From assembly GCA_036488815.1 (NCBI GenBank), contig DASXGX010000110.1:1-64000 (forward strand): DNA of 64,000 nt, given 5' to 3'. Position numbers and translations under genes: made by a program. The DNA comes from Roseiarcus sp036488815 (GTDB lineage Bacteria > Pseudomonadota > Alphaproteobacteria > Rhizobiales > Beijerinckiaceae). The notes under the pieces were generated by a model. The model did not search any database, was not told the origin of the DNA, and saw nothing but the letters and a program-made list of their open reading frames with translations. This document shows, piece after piece, positions 50,032 through 61,241 of this stretch (position 1 is the first letter of the stretch; every line of letters starts with the position of its first letter).

Positions 50032-51559
50032 CGGGAGCGCAGGCAGGATCGCCAACCGCGGCCTCATCACCGCAAGCGTGATCTTGTCGGTGATCATGCA
50101 GGCGCTCGACACCACGATCGCCAACGTCGCCCTGCCCTACATCCAGGGCAGCGTCGCGGCGAGCGCGGACCAGATCAACTGGGTGCTGACCTCCTATATC
50201 GTCGCCGCTGCGATCATGACGCCGCCGTCGGGTTTCCTCGCAGCGCGATACGGGCGCAAGCGCATCCTGCTCATCGCGATTGCCGGATTCGTGATCGCCT
50301 CGATCCTGTGCGGCCTCGCGCAATCGCTGCTCGAAATTGTCGCCTTCCGCCTCATGCAGGGGCTGTTCGGGGCCGCGCTCGTGCCGCTGTCGCAAAGCAT
50401 CATGCTCGACATCTTCGACGTCAAGGAACGCGGCTCGGCAATGGCGATGTTCGGCGTTTCGGTGATGGTCGGACCCGTCCTGGGCCCGGTGATCGGGGGC
50501 TGGCTCACCGACAACATCAGCTGGCGCTGGGTGTTCTACATCAACGTGCCGATCGGCGCGCTCGCTTTCGCCGGCGTGAGCCTGTTTGTAACCGAGACTA
50601 GGCGGGACGCGGCGGCGCGGCTGGATTGGCTCGGCTTCGCCGCGCTGAGCGTGAGCATCGCGGCGCTGCAGATCTTCCTCGATCGCGGCGAGCAACTCGA
50701 CTGGTTCTCGTCGGGGGAAATCATTGTCGAGGCGCTGGTTTGCGCCAGCGCGTTCTATGTCTTCCTCGTCCACACGTTCACCGCGGCGAACCCGTTCGTC
50801 AATCCGAAGCTGTTCCTCGATCGCAACTTCACGCTCTGCTTCGTGTTCATCTTCATCGTCGGCATGACCTATCTGGCCTCGCTTGCGCTGATGACGCCCT
50901 ATCTGCAGACGTTGATGAACTATCCCGTGTTGACGGCGGGCCTCGTGATGGGACCGCGCGGGGTCGGCACGATGTTGTGCATGTTCTTCGTCGGCCGGCT
51001 GATCGGACGGGTCGACACCCGTGTGCTGCTGACGATCGGTTTCGGGCTGACCGCGGGCTCCATGTATCTGATGACGGGTTGGACGCCCGACGTCTCGCAG
51101 TGGACGATCGTCTCGGTCGGCTTCCTCCAGGGCATGGGCCTCGGCTTCATGTTTGTGCCGTTGACCACGACCGCCTTCGCGACGTTGTCGGCGACGATGC
51201 GCGGCGAGGGAACGGGACTCTACAACCTGTCGCGCAACATCGGCTCCAGCGTGGGCATTTCCGTGATGGCGGCGCTGATCACGCGCAACACCCAGATCAA
51301 CCACGCCGACATCGCGGCCTATGTGACGCCGTTCAACCACGCGCTGCAGCATCCGGCGATGATCCATGCGCTCAACCCGTTGACCGCCGCCGGGCGAGCC
51401 GCTCTCGACAGCCTGATCACGCTGCAGGCGGTGATCATCTCCTATACCGACGACTTCAAGCTGTTGATGATCCTGTCGCTCGCCGCCATTCCGCTCCTGG
51501 TGTTTCTCAAGAAGCCAGCGGAGGCGCCGAGCGTCGACCATACCGCCGTGATGGAATAG
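50024..51559 (+). CDS. emrB: EmrB/QacA (DHA2) multidrug efflux MFS transporter
   Basis: 511 residues with about 14 membrane helices. The DHA2 signature DTTIANVALPYIQGSV is in helix 1, the loop 2-3 motif is AARYGRKRILL, and the antiporter motif C is GPVLGPVIGGWL. It exports drugs in exchange for protons together with EmrA. It ends 13 bases from the convergent soxD, leaving no space for a separate terminator. Confidence 0.92.
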   Translation: MADGSAGRIANRGLITASVILSVIMQALDTTIANVALPYIQGSVAASADQINWVLTSYIVAAAIMTPPSGFLAARYGRKRILLIAIAGFVIASILCGLAQSLLEIVAFRLMQGLFGAALVPLSQSIMLDIFDVKERGSAMAMFGVSVMVGPVLGPVIGGWLTDNISWRWVFYINVPIGALAFAGVSLFVTETRRDAAARLDWLGFAALSVSIAALQIFLDRGEQLDWFSSGEIIVEALVCASAFYVFLVHTFTAANPFVNPKLFLDRNFTLCFVFIFIVGMTYLASLALMTPYLQTLMNYPVLTAGLVMGPRGVGTMLCMFFVGRLIGRVDTRVLLTIGFGLTAGSMYLMTGWTPDVSQWTIVSVGFLQGMGLGFMFVPLTTTAFATLSATMRGEGTGLYNLSRNIGSSVGISVMAALITRNTQINHADIAAYVTPFNHALQHPAMIHALNPLTAAGRAALDSLITLQAVIISYTDDFKLLMILSLAAIPLLVFLKKPAEAPSVDHTAVME

Positions 51560-51572
51560 CCGCCTTGGGCTC

Positions 51573-51851
51573 TTACCCCAGATCCGGACGTGGCTCGCCG
51601 GCCTTGTAGGTGACGCGGATGCGGTCGCTCACCGTGTCGCGGATGCAATTGAAGAAGCGCCCGCAGCCCGCGACATGCCGCCAGCGTTCGGCGTGCGTGC
51701 CGCGGTCGTTGGCGCGAAAGTAGAGGAAGTCGGTCCATTCCTCGTCCGTGGCGGCGTTCGGATTGGGGCGAACGAGATGCGCCTCGCCGCCGTTCTTGAA
51801 TTCGATTTCCGGTCGGTCCATTTCGCAATAGGGACAGCGGATCAGCAGCAT
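51573..51851 (-). CDS. soxD: sarcosine oxidase delta-subunit-like protein (SoxD)
   Basis: 92 residues, small zinc-binding protein with CPYC near the N-terminus (LLIRCPYCEMDRPEIEF), GEAHLVRPNPNAATDEEW, LYFRANDRGTHAERWRH, and CGRFFNCIRDTV, the SoxD pattern. In the heterotetrameric enzyme it sits with alpha, beta and gamma subunits. The same fold is the B subunit of N-methylglutamate dehydrogenase in methylotrophs. It follows soxB by 8 bases. The alpha and gamma genes do not follow; the emrB gene is convergent here. Confidence 0.9.
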   Translation of the reverse strand: MLLIRCPYCEMDRPEIEFKNGGEAHLVRPNPNAATDEEWTDFLYFRANDRGTHAERWRHVAGCGRFFNCIRDTVSDRIRVTYKAGEPRPDLG

Positions 51852-51859
51852 ATTGGCCT

Positions 51860-53110
51860 CTAATGCGCGACGGCGGCCGCGGTCGCTTCGTTGATAAGCG
51901 CGCCCGTGCGGAAGCGGTCGAGCGCGAAGGGGGCGTTGATGGGATGCGGTTCGCCCGTCGCCACCTGGTAGGCGAAGACGTGGCCGGAGCCCGGCGTCGC
52001 CTTGAAGCCGCCCGTTCCCCAACCGCAATTGACGAAGAGCCCCGGCACAGGCGTCTTGCCGATGATCGGCGAGCGGTCGGGCGTCGTGTCGACGATGCCG
52101 CCCCAGTTGCGCATCATGCGGACGCGGGAGGCGATCGGGAACATCTCGCAGATCGCCTCGAGCGTCGACGAAGCGACGTGCAGAGCGCCGGTCTGGCTGT
52201 AGGAGACGTAGCCGTCGGTCCCCGCCCCGATCACCAATTCGCCCTTGTCGGATTGCGACATGTAGGCGTGGATGGTGTTGGACATCACGACGCAGGGCAT
52301 GATCGGCTTCAACGGCTCGGAGACGAGCGCCTGCAGCGGAAACGATTCGAGCGGCATCCGGACGCCCGCCATCGCCATGACGACGCTCGTGTTGCCCGCT
52401 GCGACGACGCCGATCTTTTTCGTCGCGATGGCGCCGCGGGTCGTCTCCAGCCCGCTGACCGCGCCCGAGGGGTCGCGCCGGATCGCCTTGACCTCGCAAT
52501 TCTGGATGATGTCGACGCCGAGCGCGGAGGCGCCGCGGGCATAGCCCCAGGCGACGGCGTCGTGGCGCGCCGTCCCTCCGGTCCGTTGCAAAGCGGCTCC
52601 GACGACGGGATAGCGAATGCGCGGATCGATGTTGAGGATGGGGCAGAATTCCTTCGCCTGCGCGGGCGTCAGCCATTCGTTGGGCGTTCCGGCCAGCCGA
52701 TTGGCGTGGATGTGCCGCTTGAAGGCGTGCTCGTCGTGGTGGCTGTGGGCGAGCAGCATGACGCCGCGCGGCGAGAACATCACGTTGTAGTTGAGCTCTT
52801 GGGAGAGCGTAGGCCACAATTTGTGGGCGTGACCGTAGATCGCCTCGGAGGCCTCCCAGAGATAGTTGGAGCGCACGATCGTCGTGTTGCGCCCTGTATT
52901 GCCGCCGCCGAGCCAGCCCTTTTCGACCACGGCGATGTTCCGCATCCCGTGCTCCTTGGCCATGTAATAGGCCGTCGCGAGACCGTGTCCGCCCGCCCCC
53001 ACGATGACCGCGTCGTAGGACGCTTTGGGCTCGGGGGAACGCCACTGTTCCGGCCAACCCTGATGGCCGCTCAAAGCCTGGCGGGCGAGATTGGCGAAGG
53101 AAAATTTCAC
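51860..53110 (-). CDS. soxB: sarcosine oxidase beta-subunit-like flavoprotein (SoxB)
   Basis: 416 residues from a GTG at 53110. The start is set by FSFANLARQALSGHQGWPEQW, the normal N-terminus, and by CGGAG upstream. The FAD-binding Rossmann motif is YDAVIVGAGGHGLATAYYMA; further family stretches are GNTGRNTTIVRSNYLW and the C-terminal GIVDTTPDRSPIIGKTP and WGTGGFKATPGSG. It oxidises a secondary amine such as sarcosine or N-methylglutamate. It is co-transcribed with soxD. The alpha and gamma subunit genes are not in the window, so a complete enzyme would need them elsewhere. Confidence 0.92.
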   Translation of the reverse strand: MKFSFANLARQALSGHQGWPEQWRSPEPKASYDAVIVGAGGHGLATAYYMAKEHGMRNIAVVEKGWLGGGNTGRNTTIVRSNYLWEASEAIYGHAHKLWPTLSQELNYNVMFSPRGVMLLAHSHHDEHAFKRHIHANRLAGTPNEWLTPAQAKEFCPILNIDPRIRYPVVGAALQRTGGTARHDAVAWGYARGASALGVDIIQNCEVKAIRRDPSGAVSGLETTRGAIATKKIGVVAAGNTSVVMAMAGVRMPLESFPLQALVSEPLKPIMPCVVMSNTIHAYMSQSDKGELVIGAGTDGYVSYSQTGALHVASSTLEAICEMFPIASRVRMMRNWGGIVDTTPDRSPIIGKTPVPGLFVNCGWGTGGFKATPGSGHVFAYQVATGEPHPINAPFALDRFRTGALINEATAAAVAH

Positions 53111-53374
53111 GGGCGGGTCTCCGGGGCGGTTCTTGGCGGCCGCTGCTCCAATTGTGTCGCCTGGGGCCGGCCTCGTCCAGCCCTGATGGGGGCGCTCGGG
53201 CGCCGATCGGTCCCCAATTCTTTCAATGGCCTCCCGCAACAAAGGCATGCGCCGTTCACGCTTCGTGAAGGAGATTGCTCCATTTGCCATTTTGCGCTTG
53301 GCGGACGGCCGCGCGGGCCCCAATATGGGCGGCAGCTGCGCCCGCCACCGTCAAAGCGCGCGAGGGAGACGAGA

Positions 53375-53962
53375 ATGGCCTATGACGCATCCGACGATTT
53401 CCGCCGGCCTGTGCCGCTTGCCCTCGCCGCTCTCGCGATCGTCGGCTGGCTGCTGGTCTCCTATTTCTGGTCGCAGGCGGCGGACGTCCGCTCGCAGATG
53501 GACGACGCCCTGAAACGCGCCGAGCTGGCGCGCGAGGGTATGGCCGCCGACTTGCAGAACCTGCAAAAGGCGGCGGGCACCGCGGCCGACCTCGACAAGC
53601 AGGCCAAGGACGCCCAGAAGGCGCTGACCGACGCGGTCGCCGCCCGCGCTGCGGCGCAGAACGAGATCGCCGATCTCACCAAGCGGATCAGCGAAGCCAA
53701 GCTCGCCGTCTCGGGCGCCCAGGAGGAAGCCAATTCGAAGACGCGCGACCTTCAGGCGGTCGAAGCGCGCCTGAAGAGCCAGACCGATCAGCTCAACGGC
53801 GTGGAGAGCCAGATCACCGAGGCCCAGGCGCAATTTGCCGACCTGCAGCGGCGCACCGAAGAGGCGAATCGCAACTTGGCCGATCTTCAGTCGCGTGTCG
53901 CGGCCGCCCAGCAATCCCTCGACGCGGCGACCAAGGCGCAAGAGGACGCCAAGCCGAAATAG
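53375..53962 (+). CDS. membrane-anchored coiled-coil protein
   Basis: 195 residues. One transmembrane helix at about 14-32 (PLALAALAIVGWLLVSYFW) is followed by about 155 residues of continuous heptad-type helix rich in Ala, Gln, Glu, Lys and Asp (e.g. LTKRISEAKLAVSGAQEEAN). GGGAG precedes the ATG. No enzymatic domain. The long coil probably lies in the periplasm and could act as a spacer or scaffold. It is divergent from soxB and convergent with mtnA; neither tells its function. Similar alpha-helical anchors are common and uncharacterised. Confidence 0.8.
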   Translation: MAYDASDDFRRPVPLALAALAIVGWLLVSYFWSQAADVRSQMDDALKRAELAREGMAADLQNLQKAAGTAADLDKQAKDAQKALTDAVAARAAAQNEIADLTKRISEAKLAVSGAQEEANSKTRDLQAVEARLKSQTDQLNGVESQITEAQAQFADLQRRTEEANRNLADLQSRVAAAQQSLDAATKAQEDAKPK

Positions 53963-53973
53963 CGCCGCGCCGC

Positions 53974-55050
53974 TTAAGCGAAGCGCGCGGCGAGTTCCGC
54001 TTCGTTCGCGGCGCAGACGCCGCGGTCGGTGATGAATCCATCGATCAGCGCCGCCGGCGTCACGTCGAAGGCCGGATTGAGCGCCGGACTGCCGGCCGGC
54101 GTCACGGCGACGCGCGCGACGCCGCCGCCATCGAGCCGCCCGACCATATGCGTCACTTCGGCGGGGTCGCGCTCCTCGATCTCGATTTCCGCCAAGCCGT
54201 CGCGGATCGTCCAGTCGAAGGTCGTGTGCGGCGCTGCGACGTAGAAGGGAACGCCGTTGGCGCGCGCCGCAAGCGCCTTGAGATAGGTGCCGATCTTGTT
54301 GGCCGCGTCGCCACGCGCGGTGATCCGGTCCGCGCCGACAATCGCCATGTCGATGCGCCCGTGTTGCATCAAATGGCCGCCCGCGTTGTCGGCGACGACC
54401 GTATGAGGCACGCCATGGTGACCAAGTTCGAAGGCGGTCAGCGACGCGCCTTGATTGCGCGGCCGCGTCTCGTCGACGAATACGTGCACCGGGATCCCCA
54501 GGTCGTGCGCCATGTAGATCGGCGCCGTCGCCGTGCCCCAATCCACCGTTGCGAGCCAGCCGGCGTTGCAATGGGTCAGGATGTTCACGGTCCGACCCGT
54601 TTCGCGATGGAGCCGCTCGATCAGCGGCAGTCCGGCTTCGCCGATCCGCCGGTTCAGCCCGACGTCCTCCTCGCAGAGCGCGCCGGCGCGCGCCCAGGCC
54701 GCTTCGGCGCGTTCGGAGGGCGGGAGGGGAGCGACGACGGCGCGCACGTCATCGAGCGCATAGCGCAGATTGACCGCTGTCGGCCGGCTCGCCAGGAGGG
54801 CGCGGTAGGCTTCGCTCAGCGCGCGATCGTCGGCGTGGCGGCGAAGCGCGAGGGCGAGGCCATAAGCGGCGGTGGCGCCGATAAGCGGCGCGCCGCGCAC
54901 GATCATGGTCTTGATCGCGGCGACGGCGTCCTCGAGGGTCTCGATCCGTACGGTGGCGAAGCGATGCGGCAGGAGCGTTTGGTCGATCGTCTCGACGGCG
55001 CCGTCCGAGGTCGACCAGATTGTGCGATAGGGTCGCCCGTCCACCTTCAT
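53974..55050 (-). CDS. mtnA: methylthioribose-1-phosphate isomerase
   Basis: 358 residues from the ATG at 55050 (MKVDGRPYRT). It isomerises 5-methylthioribose-1-phosphate to the ribulose form in methionine salvage. IVRGAPLIGATAAYGLALA, the catalytic Cys in ILTHCNAGWLATVDWGTATA, the catalytic Asp in AIVGADRITARGDAANKIGT and FYVAAPHTTFD are diagnostic and separate it from eIF2B-like relatives. It is divergent from glgP, with a perfect palindrome between them. No other mtn gene is nearby. Confidence 0.94.
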   Translation of the reverse strand: MKVDGRPYRTIWSTSDGAVETIDQTLLPHRFATVRIETLEDAVAAIKTMIVRGAPLIGATAAYGLALALRRHADDRALSEAYRALLASRPTAVNLRYALDDVRAVVAPLPPSERAEAAWARAGALCEEDVGLNRRIGEAGLPLIERLHRETGRTVNILTHCNAGWLATVDWGTATAPIYMAHDLGIPVHVFVDETRPRNQGASLTAFELGHHGVPHTVVADNAGGHLMQHGRIDMAIVGADRITARGDAANKIGTYLKALAARANGVPFYVAAPHTTFDWTIRDGLAEIEIEERDPAEVTHMVGRLDGGGVARVAVTPAGSPALNPAFDVTPAALIDGFITDRGVCAANEAELAARFA

Positions 55051-55132
55051 CCGCCGGCCTCCGTACGCGCGTCCGCGGGCCGGCCGTGCTCGGACGCCCG
55101 CTTCCCGGATCTTTCTGCGATCGTTAGAGAAT

Positions 55133-55148
55133 ATTGAGAAGATTCTCA
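55133..55148. promoter_or_regulatory. palindrome between mtnA and glgP
   Basis: TTGAGAA (55133-55139) and TTCTCAA (55142-55148) are perfect inverted arms with a 2-base centre. A further GAGAAT copy lies at 55126-55131. It lies 47 bases ahead of the glgP start and 83 from mtnA, suited to an operator. Its regulator is unknown. Confidence 0.5.
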
Positions 55149-55194
55149 ACCATGTTAGAACCAAGGTGCAGTCGCGCACCGGAGACGAGCCGAC

Positions 55195-57696
<2,502 letters not shown>

Positions 57697-57709
57697 AAGG
57701 ATGAGCGGC

Positions 57710-59905
57710 ATGCTCGAAGTCTGGCAGGCGAACGAGCGGGACATCGATGCGATCGCCGCCGCCCGGCACAAGGATCCGTTCGCGGTCCTCGGCCCCCATC
57801 TGACGCCGCTCGGCTGGGTGATCCGCGCCTTCGCGCCCGAGGCGCTCAGGATCCGCGCGCTGACCCGCGACGGGGCGCCGGTCGCGGAGTTGAAGCGCCG
57901 CAAGGGCGACTTCTTCGAGGGCCTCGCGCCAGGCCTTAAGGAGCGGCCGGTCTATCGGCTCGAGGTCGTGCGCGCGGACGGGGTCGAGTCCTACGAGGAC
58001 GCCTACGCTTTCGGCCCCGCGCTCGGCCCGCTCGACGATCATCTGCTGGTCGAGGGCTCGCATCACGAGCTCTATCGGCGCCTCGGCGCGCAGCTCGTCA
58101 CGCACGAAGGCGCCGACGGCGTCCTGTTCGCCGTTTGGGCCCCCAACGCTTCGCGCGTCTCGGTGGTCGGCGACTTCAACCAATGGGACGGGCGGCGCTG
58201 TCAGATGCGCAAGCGCATCGACAGCGGCCTGTGGGAGATCTTCATCCCGCATCTGAGCGCCGGAGCGGTCTACAAATACGAGATCGTTTCGGCGGCGGGC
58301 GCGTTGCAGCCGCTGAAAGCAGACCCGCTCGGCTTCGCGGCGGAGATGCGGCCGTCCACCGCCTCGGTCGTCGCGCGAACGGACAATTTCGTCTGGAGCG
58401 ACGCGGACTATCTCGAAAAGCGCGGCCAAGGCGAGGCGCGTCGCCGCCCGATGTCGATCTTCGAGGTCCATCTCGGCTCGTGGCGGCGCGGCGAAGGCGG
58501 CCGCTTCCTCACCTACGACGAGTTGGCGGATCAATTGATTCCCTACGCCGCCGACCTCGGCTTCACGCATCTCGAATTGATGCCGATCACCGAGCATCCG
58601 CTCGACATGTCCTGGGGCTACCAGCCGATCGGACTGTTCGCGCCGACGCGGCGCTTCGGCGATCCCGCCGCCTTCGCGCGCTTCGTCGATCGGGCGCACG
58701 TCGCCGGCCTCGGCGTCATCCTCGACTGGGTGCCGGCGCATTTTCCGACCGACGAACACGGCCTCGCGCATTTCGACGGCGGCCCGCTCTACGAGCACGC
58801 CGATCCGCGTCGCGGCTTTCATCCCGACTGGAATACGGCGATCTACGATTACGGGCGCAGGGAGGTCGCAAATTTTCTCTACGCCAGCGCCCTCTATTGG
58901 GTGAACCGATACCATATCGACGGCTTGCGCGTCGACGCGGTCGCCTCGATGCTCTACCTCGACTATTCCCGAAAGGCGGGGGAATGGCTGCCCAACGTCA
59001 AGGGCGGCAACGAGAATCTCGACGCTATCGCGTTCCTCAAGCGCGCCAACGAACTCGTCTACGGCGAGTTTCCGGGCGCGCACACCATCGCCGAGGAGTC
59101 GACGGCCTTCCCCGGCGTCTCGATGCCGACCGATCACGGCGGCCTCGGCTTCGGCTTCAAGTGGAACATGGGCTGGATGCACGACACGCTCGAATACATG
59201 TCGCGCGACCCCGTCCATCGGCGCTGGAACCACGACAAGCTGACCTTCGGCCTGCTCTACGCCTTCGCCGAAAATTTCGTGCTGCCGATCTCGCACGACG
59301 AAGTCGTGCACGGCAAATCCTCGCTGATCGGCAAGATGCCGGGCGACGAGTGGCAGCGCTTCGCCAACGCGCGCGCCTATTATGGCTTCATGTGGGGCCA
59401 TCCCGGCAAGAAGCTGCTCTTCATGGGCCAGGAGTTCGGCCAGACGAGCGAATGGAATTCCGACGACGCGCTGCCATGGCGGCTGCTCGACTATCGGCCG
59501 CATCAAGGCCTTCAGGCCCTCGTGCGCGATCTCAACCGGCTCTACGTCGGCGAGCCCTCGCTCCACGCCCGCGACTGCGAGCAGGAAGGCTTCCGCTGGA
59601 TCGTCGTCAACGACGACGCCCAATCGGTGATCGCGTTCCTGCGATTGGGCGGTCCGGACGATCCGCCCGTCGCGGTCGTTTGCAATTTCACGCCTGTCGT
59701 GCGCTACAATTATCGGATCGGCTTGCCACGTATGGGGCACTGGCGAGAGGCGCTCAACACCGACGCGGCGATCTACGGCGGCTCCAACGTCGGCAACCTC
59801 GGCGGCGTCGAAGCGGAAGAGCGGCCGTTGCACGGCCTGCCGGCGTCGGCGCTGCTGACTTTGCCGCCGCTGGCGACGATCTTCCTTGTCCACGAGGCGA
59901 CGTGA
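57710..59905 (+). CDS. glgB: 1,4-alpha-glucan branching enzyme
   Basis: 731 residues, with GH13 catalytic core. The N-terminal CBM48 modules (about 1-220, e.g. FAVWAPNASRVSVVGDFNQWDG) precede the barrel. Active-site features: SWGYQPIGLFAPTRRFG, ILDWVPAHFPTDEHGLAHFDG, the nucleophile Asp in GLRVDAVASMLYLDY, acid Glu in IAEESTAFPGV, and LPISHDEVVHGKSSL. It forms alpha-1,6 branches. GAAAGG at 57695-57700 lies 9 bases ahead of the ATG at 57710, so I prefer it over the ATG at 57701 (three more residues). Confidence 0.95.
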   Translation: MLEVWQANERDIDAIAAARHKDPFAVLGPHLTPLGWVIRAFAPEALRIRALTRDGAPVAELKRRKGDFFEGLAPGLKERPVYRLEVVRADGVESYEDAYAFGPALGPLDDHLLVEGSHHELYRRLGAQLVTHEGADGVLFAVWAPNASRVSVVGDFNQWDGRRCQMRKRIDSGLWEIFIPHLSAGAVYKYEIVSAAGALQPLKADPLGFAAEMRPSTASVVARTDNFVWSDADYLEKRGQGEARRRPMSIFEVHLGSWRRGEGGRFLTYDELADQLIPYAADLGFTHLELMPITEHPLDMSWGYQPIGLFAPTRRFGDPAAFARFVDRAHVAGLGVILDWVPAHFPTDEHGLAHFDGGPLYEHADPRRGFHPDWNTAIYDYGRREVANFLYASALYWVNRYHIDGLRVDAVASMLYLDYSRKAGEWLPNVKGGNENLDAIAFLKRANELVYGEFPGAHTIAEESTAFPGVSMPTDHGGLGFGFKWNMGWMHDTLEYMSRDPVHRRWNHDKLTFGLLYAFAENFVLPISHDEVVHGKSSLIGKMPGDEWQRFANARAYYGFMWGHPGKKLLFMGQEFGQTSEWNSDDALPWRLLDYRPHQGLQALVRDLNRLYVGEPSLHARDCEQEGFRWIVVNDDAQSVIAFLRLGGPDDPPVAVVCNFTPVVRYNYRIGLPRMGHWREALNTDAAIYGGSNVGNLGGVEAEERPLHGLPASALLTLPPLATIFLVHEAT

Positions 59906-59960
59906 ACTCGAACGCACGCAAGCGCGTTATCGAAAGGCTTGAGACCGTAGGGAGGGACGC

Positions 59961-61241
59961 ATGAACGCCAAGGAAGCGATTCGGGACGCTACGCCGGAGC
60001 CGCCCTACTCCCGCCACGCGATGGCCTATGTGCTGGCGGGCGGGCGCGGCAGTCGCCTGATGGAGCTGACCGACCGGCGCGCCAAGCCCGCCGTCTATTT
60101 CGGCGGCAAATCGCGCATCATCGATTTCGCGCTCTCCAACGCGCTCAATTCCGGCATCCGGCGCATCGCCGTCGCCACCCAGTACAAGGCGCACAGCCTC
60201 ATCCGTCACCTGCAACGCGGCTGGAACTTCTTCCGCCCCGAGCGCAACGAGAGCTTCGACATCCTGCCGGCTTCCCAGCGCGTTTCGGAGACGATGTGGT
60301 ACCTCGGCACGGCCGACGCGGTTTATCAGAACATCGACATCATCGAGAGCTATGCGCCGCATTTCATGGTGCTGCTCGCCGGCGACCACATCTATAAAAT
60401 GGACTACGAGAAGATGCTCCAGCAGCACGTCGAGTCCAAGGCCGACGTGACGGTGGGGTGCCTCGAGGCGACGCTCGAAGAGGCCACGGGCTTCGGCGTG
60501 ATGCATGTCGACGCGGCCAACAAGATCCTTTCCTTCCTCGAAAAGCCCGCCTCGCCGCCGTCGATGCCCGGGAAGCCCGACAAGGCGCTGTGCAGCATGG
60601 GCATCTATGTGTTCGAGACCAAGTTCCTCATCGAGGAGCTCAAGCGCGACGCGGCCGATCCCAACTCGGCGCACGACTTCGGCAAGGACATCATTCCCTA
60701 TCTCGTCGCCAAGGGGACGGCGGTGGCGCACCACTTCTCGCAGTCTTGCGTGACGGCGAGCGAAGAATCCCACATCTACTGGCGCGACGTCGGCACCGTC
60801 GACGCTTATTGGGCGGCCAACATCGATCTCACCGACATCGTGCCCGACCTCGATCTCTACGACCGCGGCTGGCCGATCTGGACTTATGGCGAAATCACGC
60901 CGCCGGCCAAATTCGTGCACGACCTCGACGGCCGGCGCGGCGTCGCTATTTCCTCGCTGGTGTCGGGCGGTTGCATCATTTCCGGCGCAGCCGTGTCGCG
61001 CTCGCTGCTGTTCACCGGCGTTCACGCGCACTCCTATGCGACGGTTCACGAAGCGGTCATCATGCCCTATGTCCAGATCGGCCGCGGCGCGCGGCTGAAA
61101 AAGGCGGTGATCGACGCGAATGTCACAATCCCGGACGGCCTCGTCGTCGGCGAGGATCCGGATCTCGACGCGAAACGATTCCGGCGAACCGATGACGGCG
61201 TGACGCTGATCACGCAGGCCATGCTCGACAAGCTCGCCTGA
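59961..61241 (+). CDS. glgC: glucose-1-phosphate adenylyltransferase (ADP-glucose pyrophosphorylase)
   Basis: 426 residues. Makes ADP-glucose from ATP and glucose-1-phosphate, the committed step of bacterial glycogen synthesis. The N-terminal AYVLAGGRGSRLMELTDRRA is the nucleotide-binding loop with allosteric Arg residues, followed by KPAVYFGGKSRIIDFALSNA. FVLLAGDHIYKMDYEKML has the catalytic Asp. GTVDAYWAANIDL and the C-terminal left-handed beta-helix repeats (SRSLLFTGVHAHSYATVHE) are seen. A strong GGGAGG precedes the ATG. Its stop overlaps the glgA start by one base. Confidence 0.96.
   Translation: MNAKEAIRDATPEPPYSRHAMAYVLAGGRGSRLMELTDRRAKPAVYFGGKSRIIDFALSNALNSGIRRIAVATQYKAHSLIRHLQRGWNFFRPERNESFDILPASQRVSETMWYLGTADAVYQNIDIIESYAPHFMVLLAGDHIYKMDYEKMLQQHVESKADVTVGCLEATLEEATGFGVMHVDAANKILSFLEKPASPPSMPGKPDKALCSMGIYVFETKFLIEELKRDAADPNSAHDFGKDIIPYLVAKGTAVAHHFSQSCVTASEESHIYWRDVGTVDAYWAANIDLTDIVPDLDLYDRGWPIWTYGEITPPAKFVHDLDGRRGVAISSLVSGGCIISGAAVSRSLLFTGVHAHSYATVHEAVIMPYVQIGRGARLKKAVIDANVTIPDGLVVGEDPDLDAKRFRRTDDGVTLITQAMLDKLA

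Noticed and set aside
49862..51541. 559-codon minus-strand frame over emrB
   Set aside because: Antisense of emrB, whose membrane protein sequence is unmistakable.
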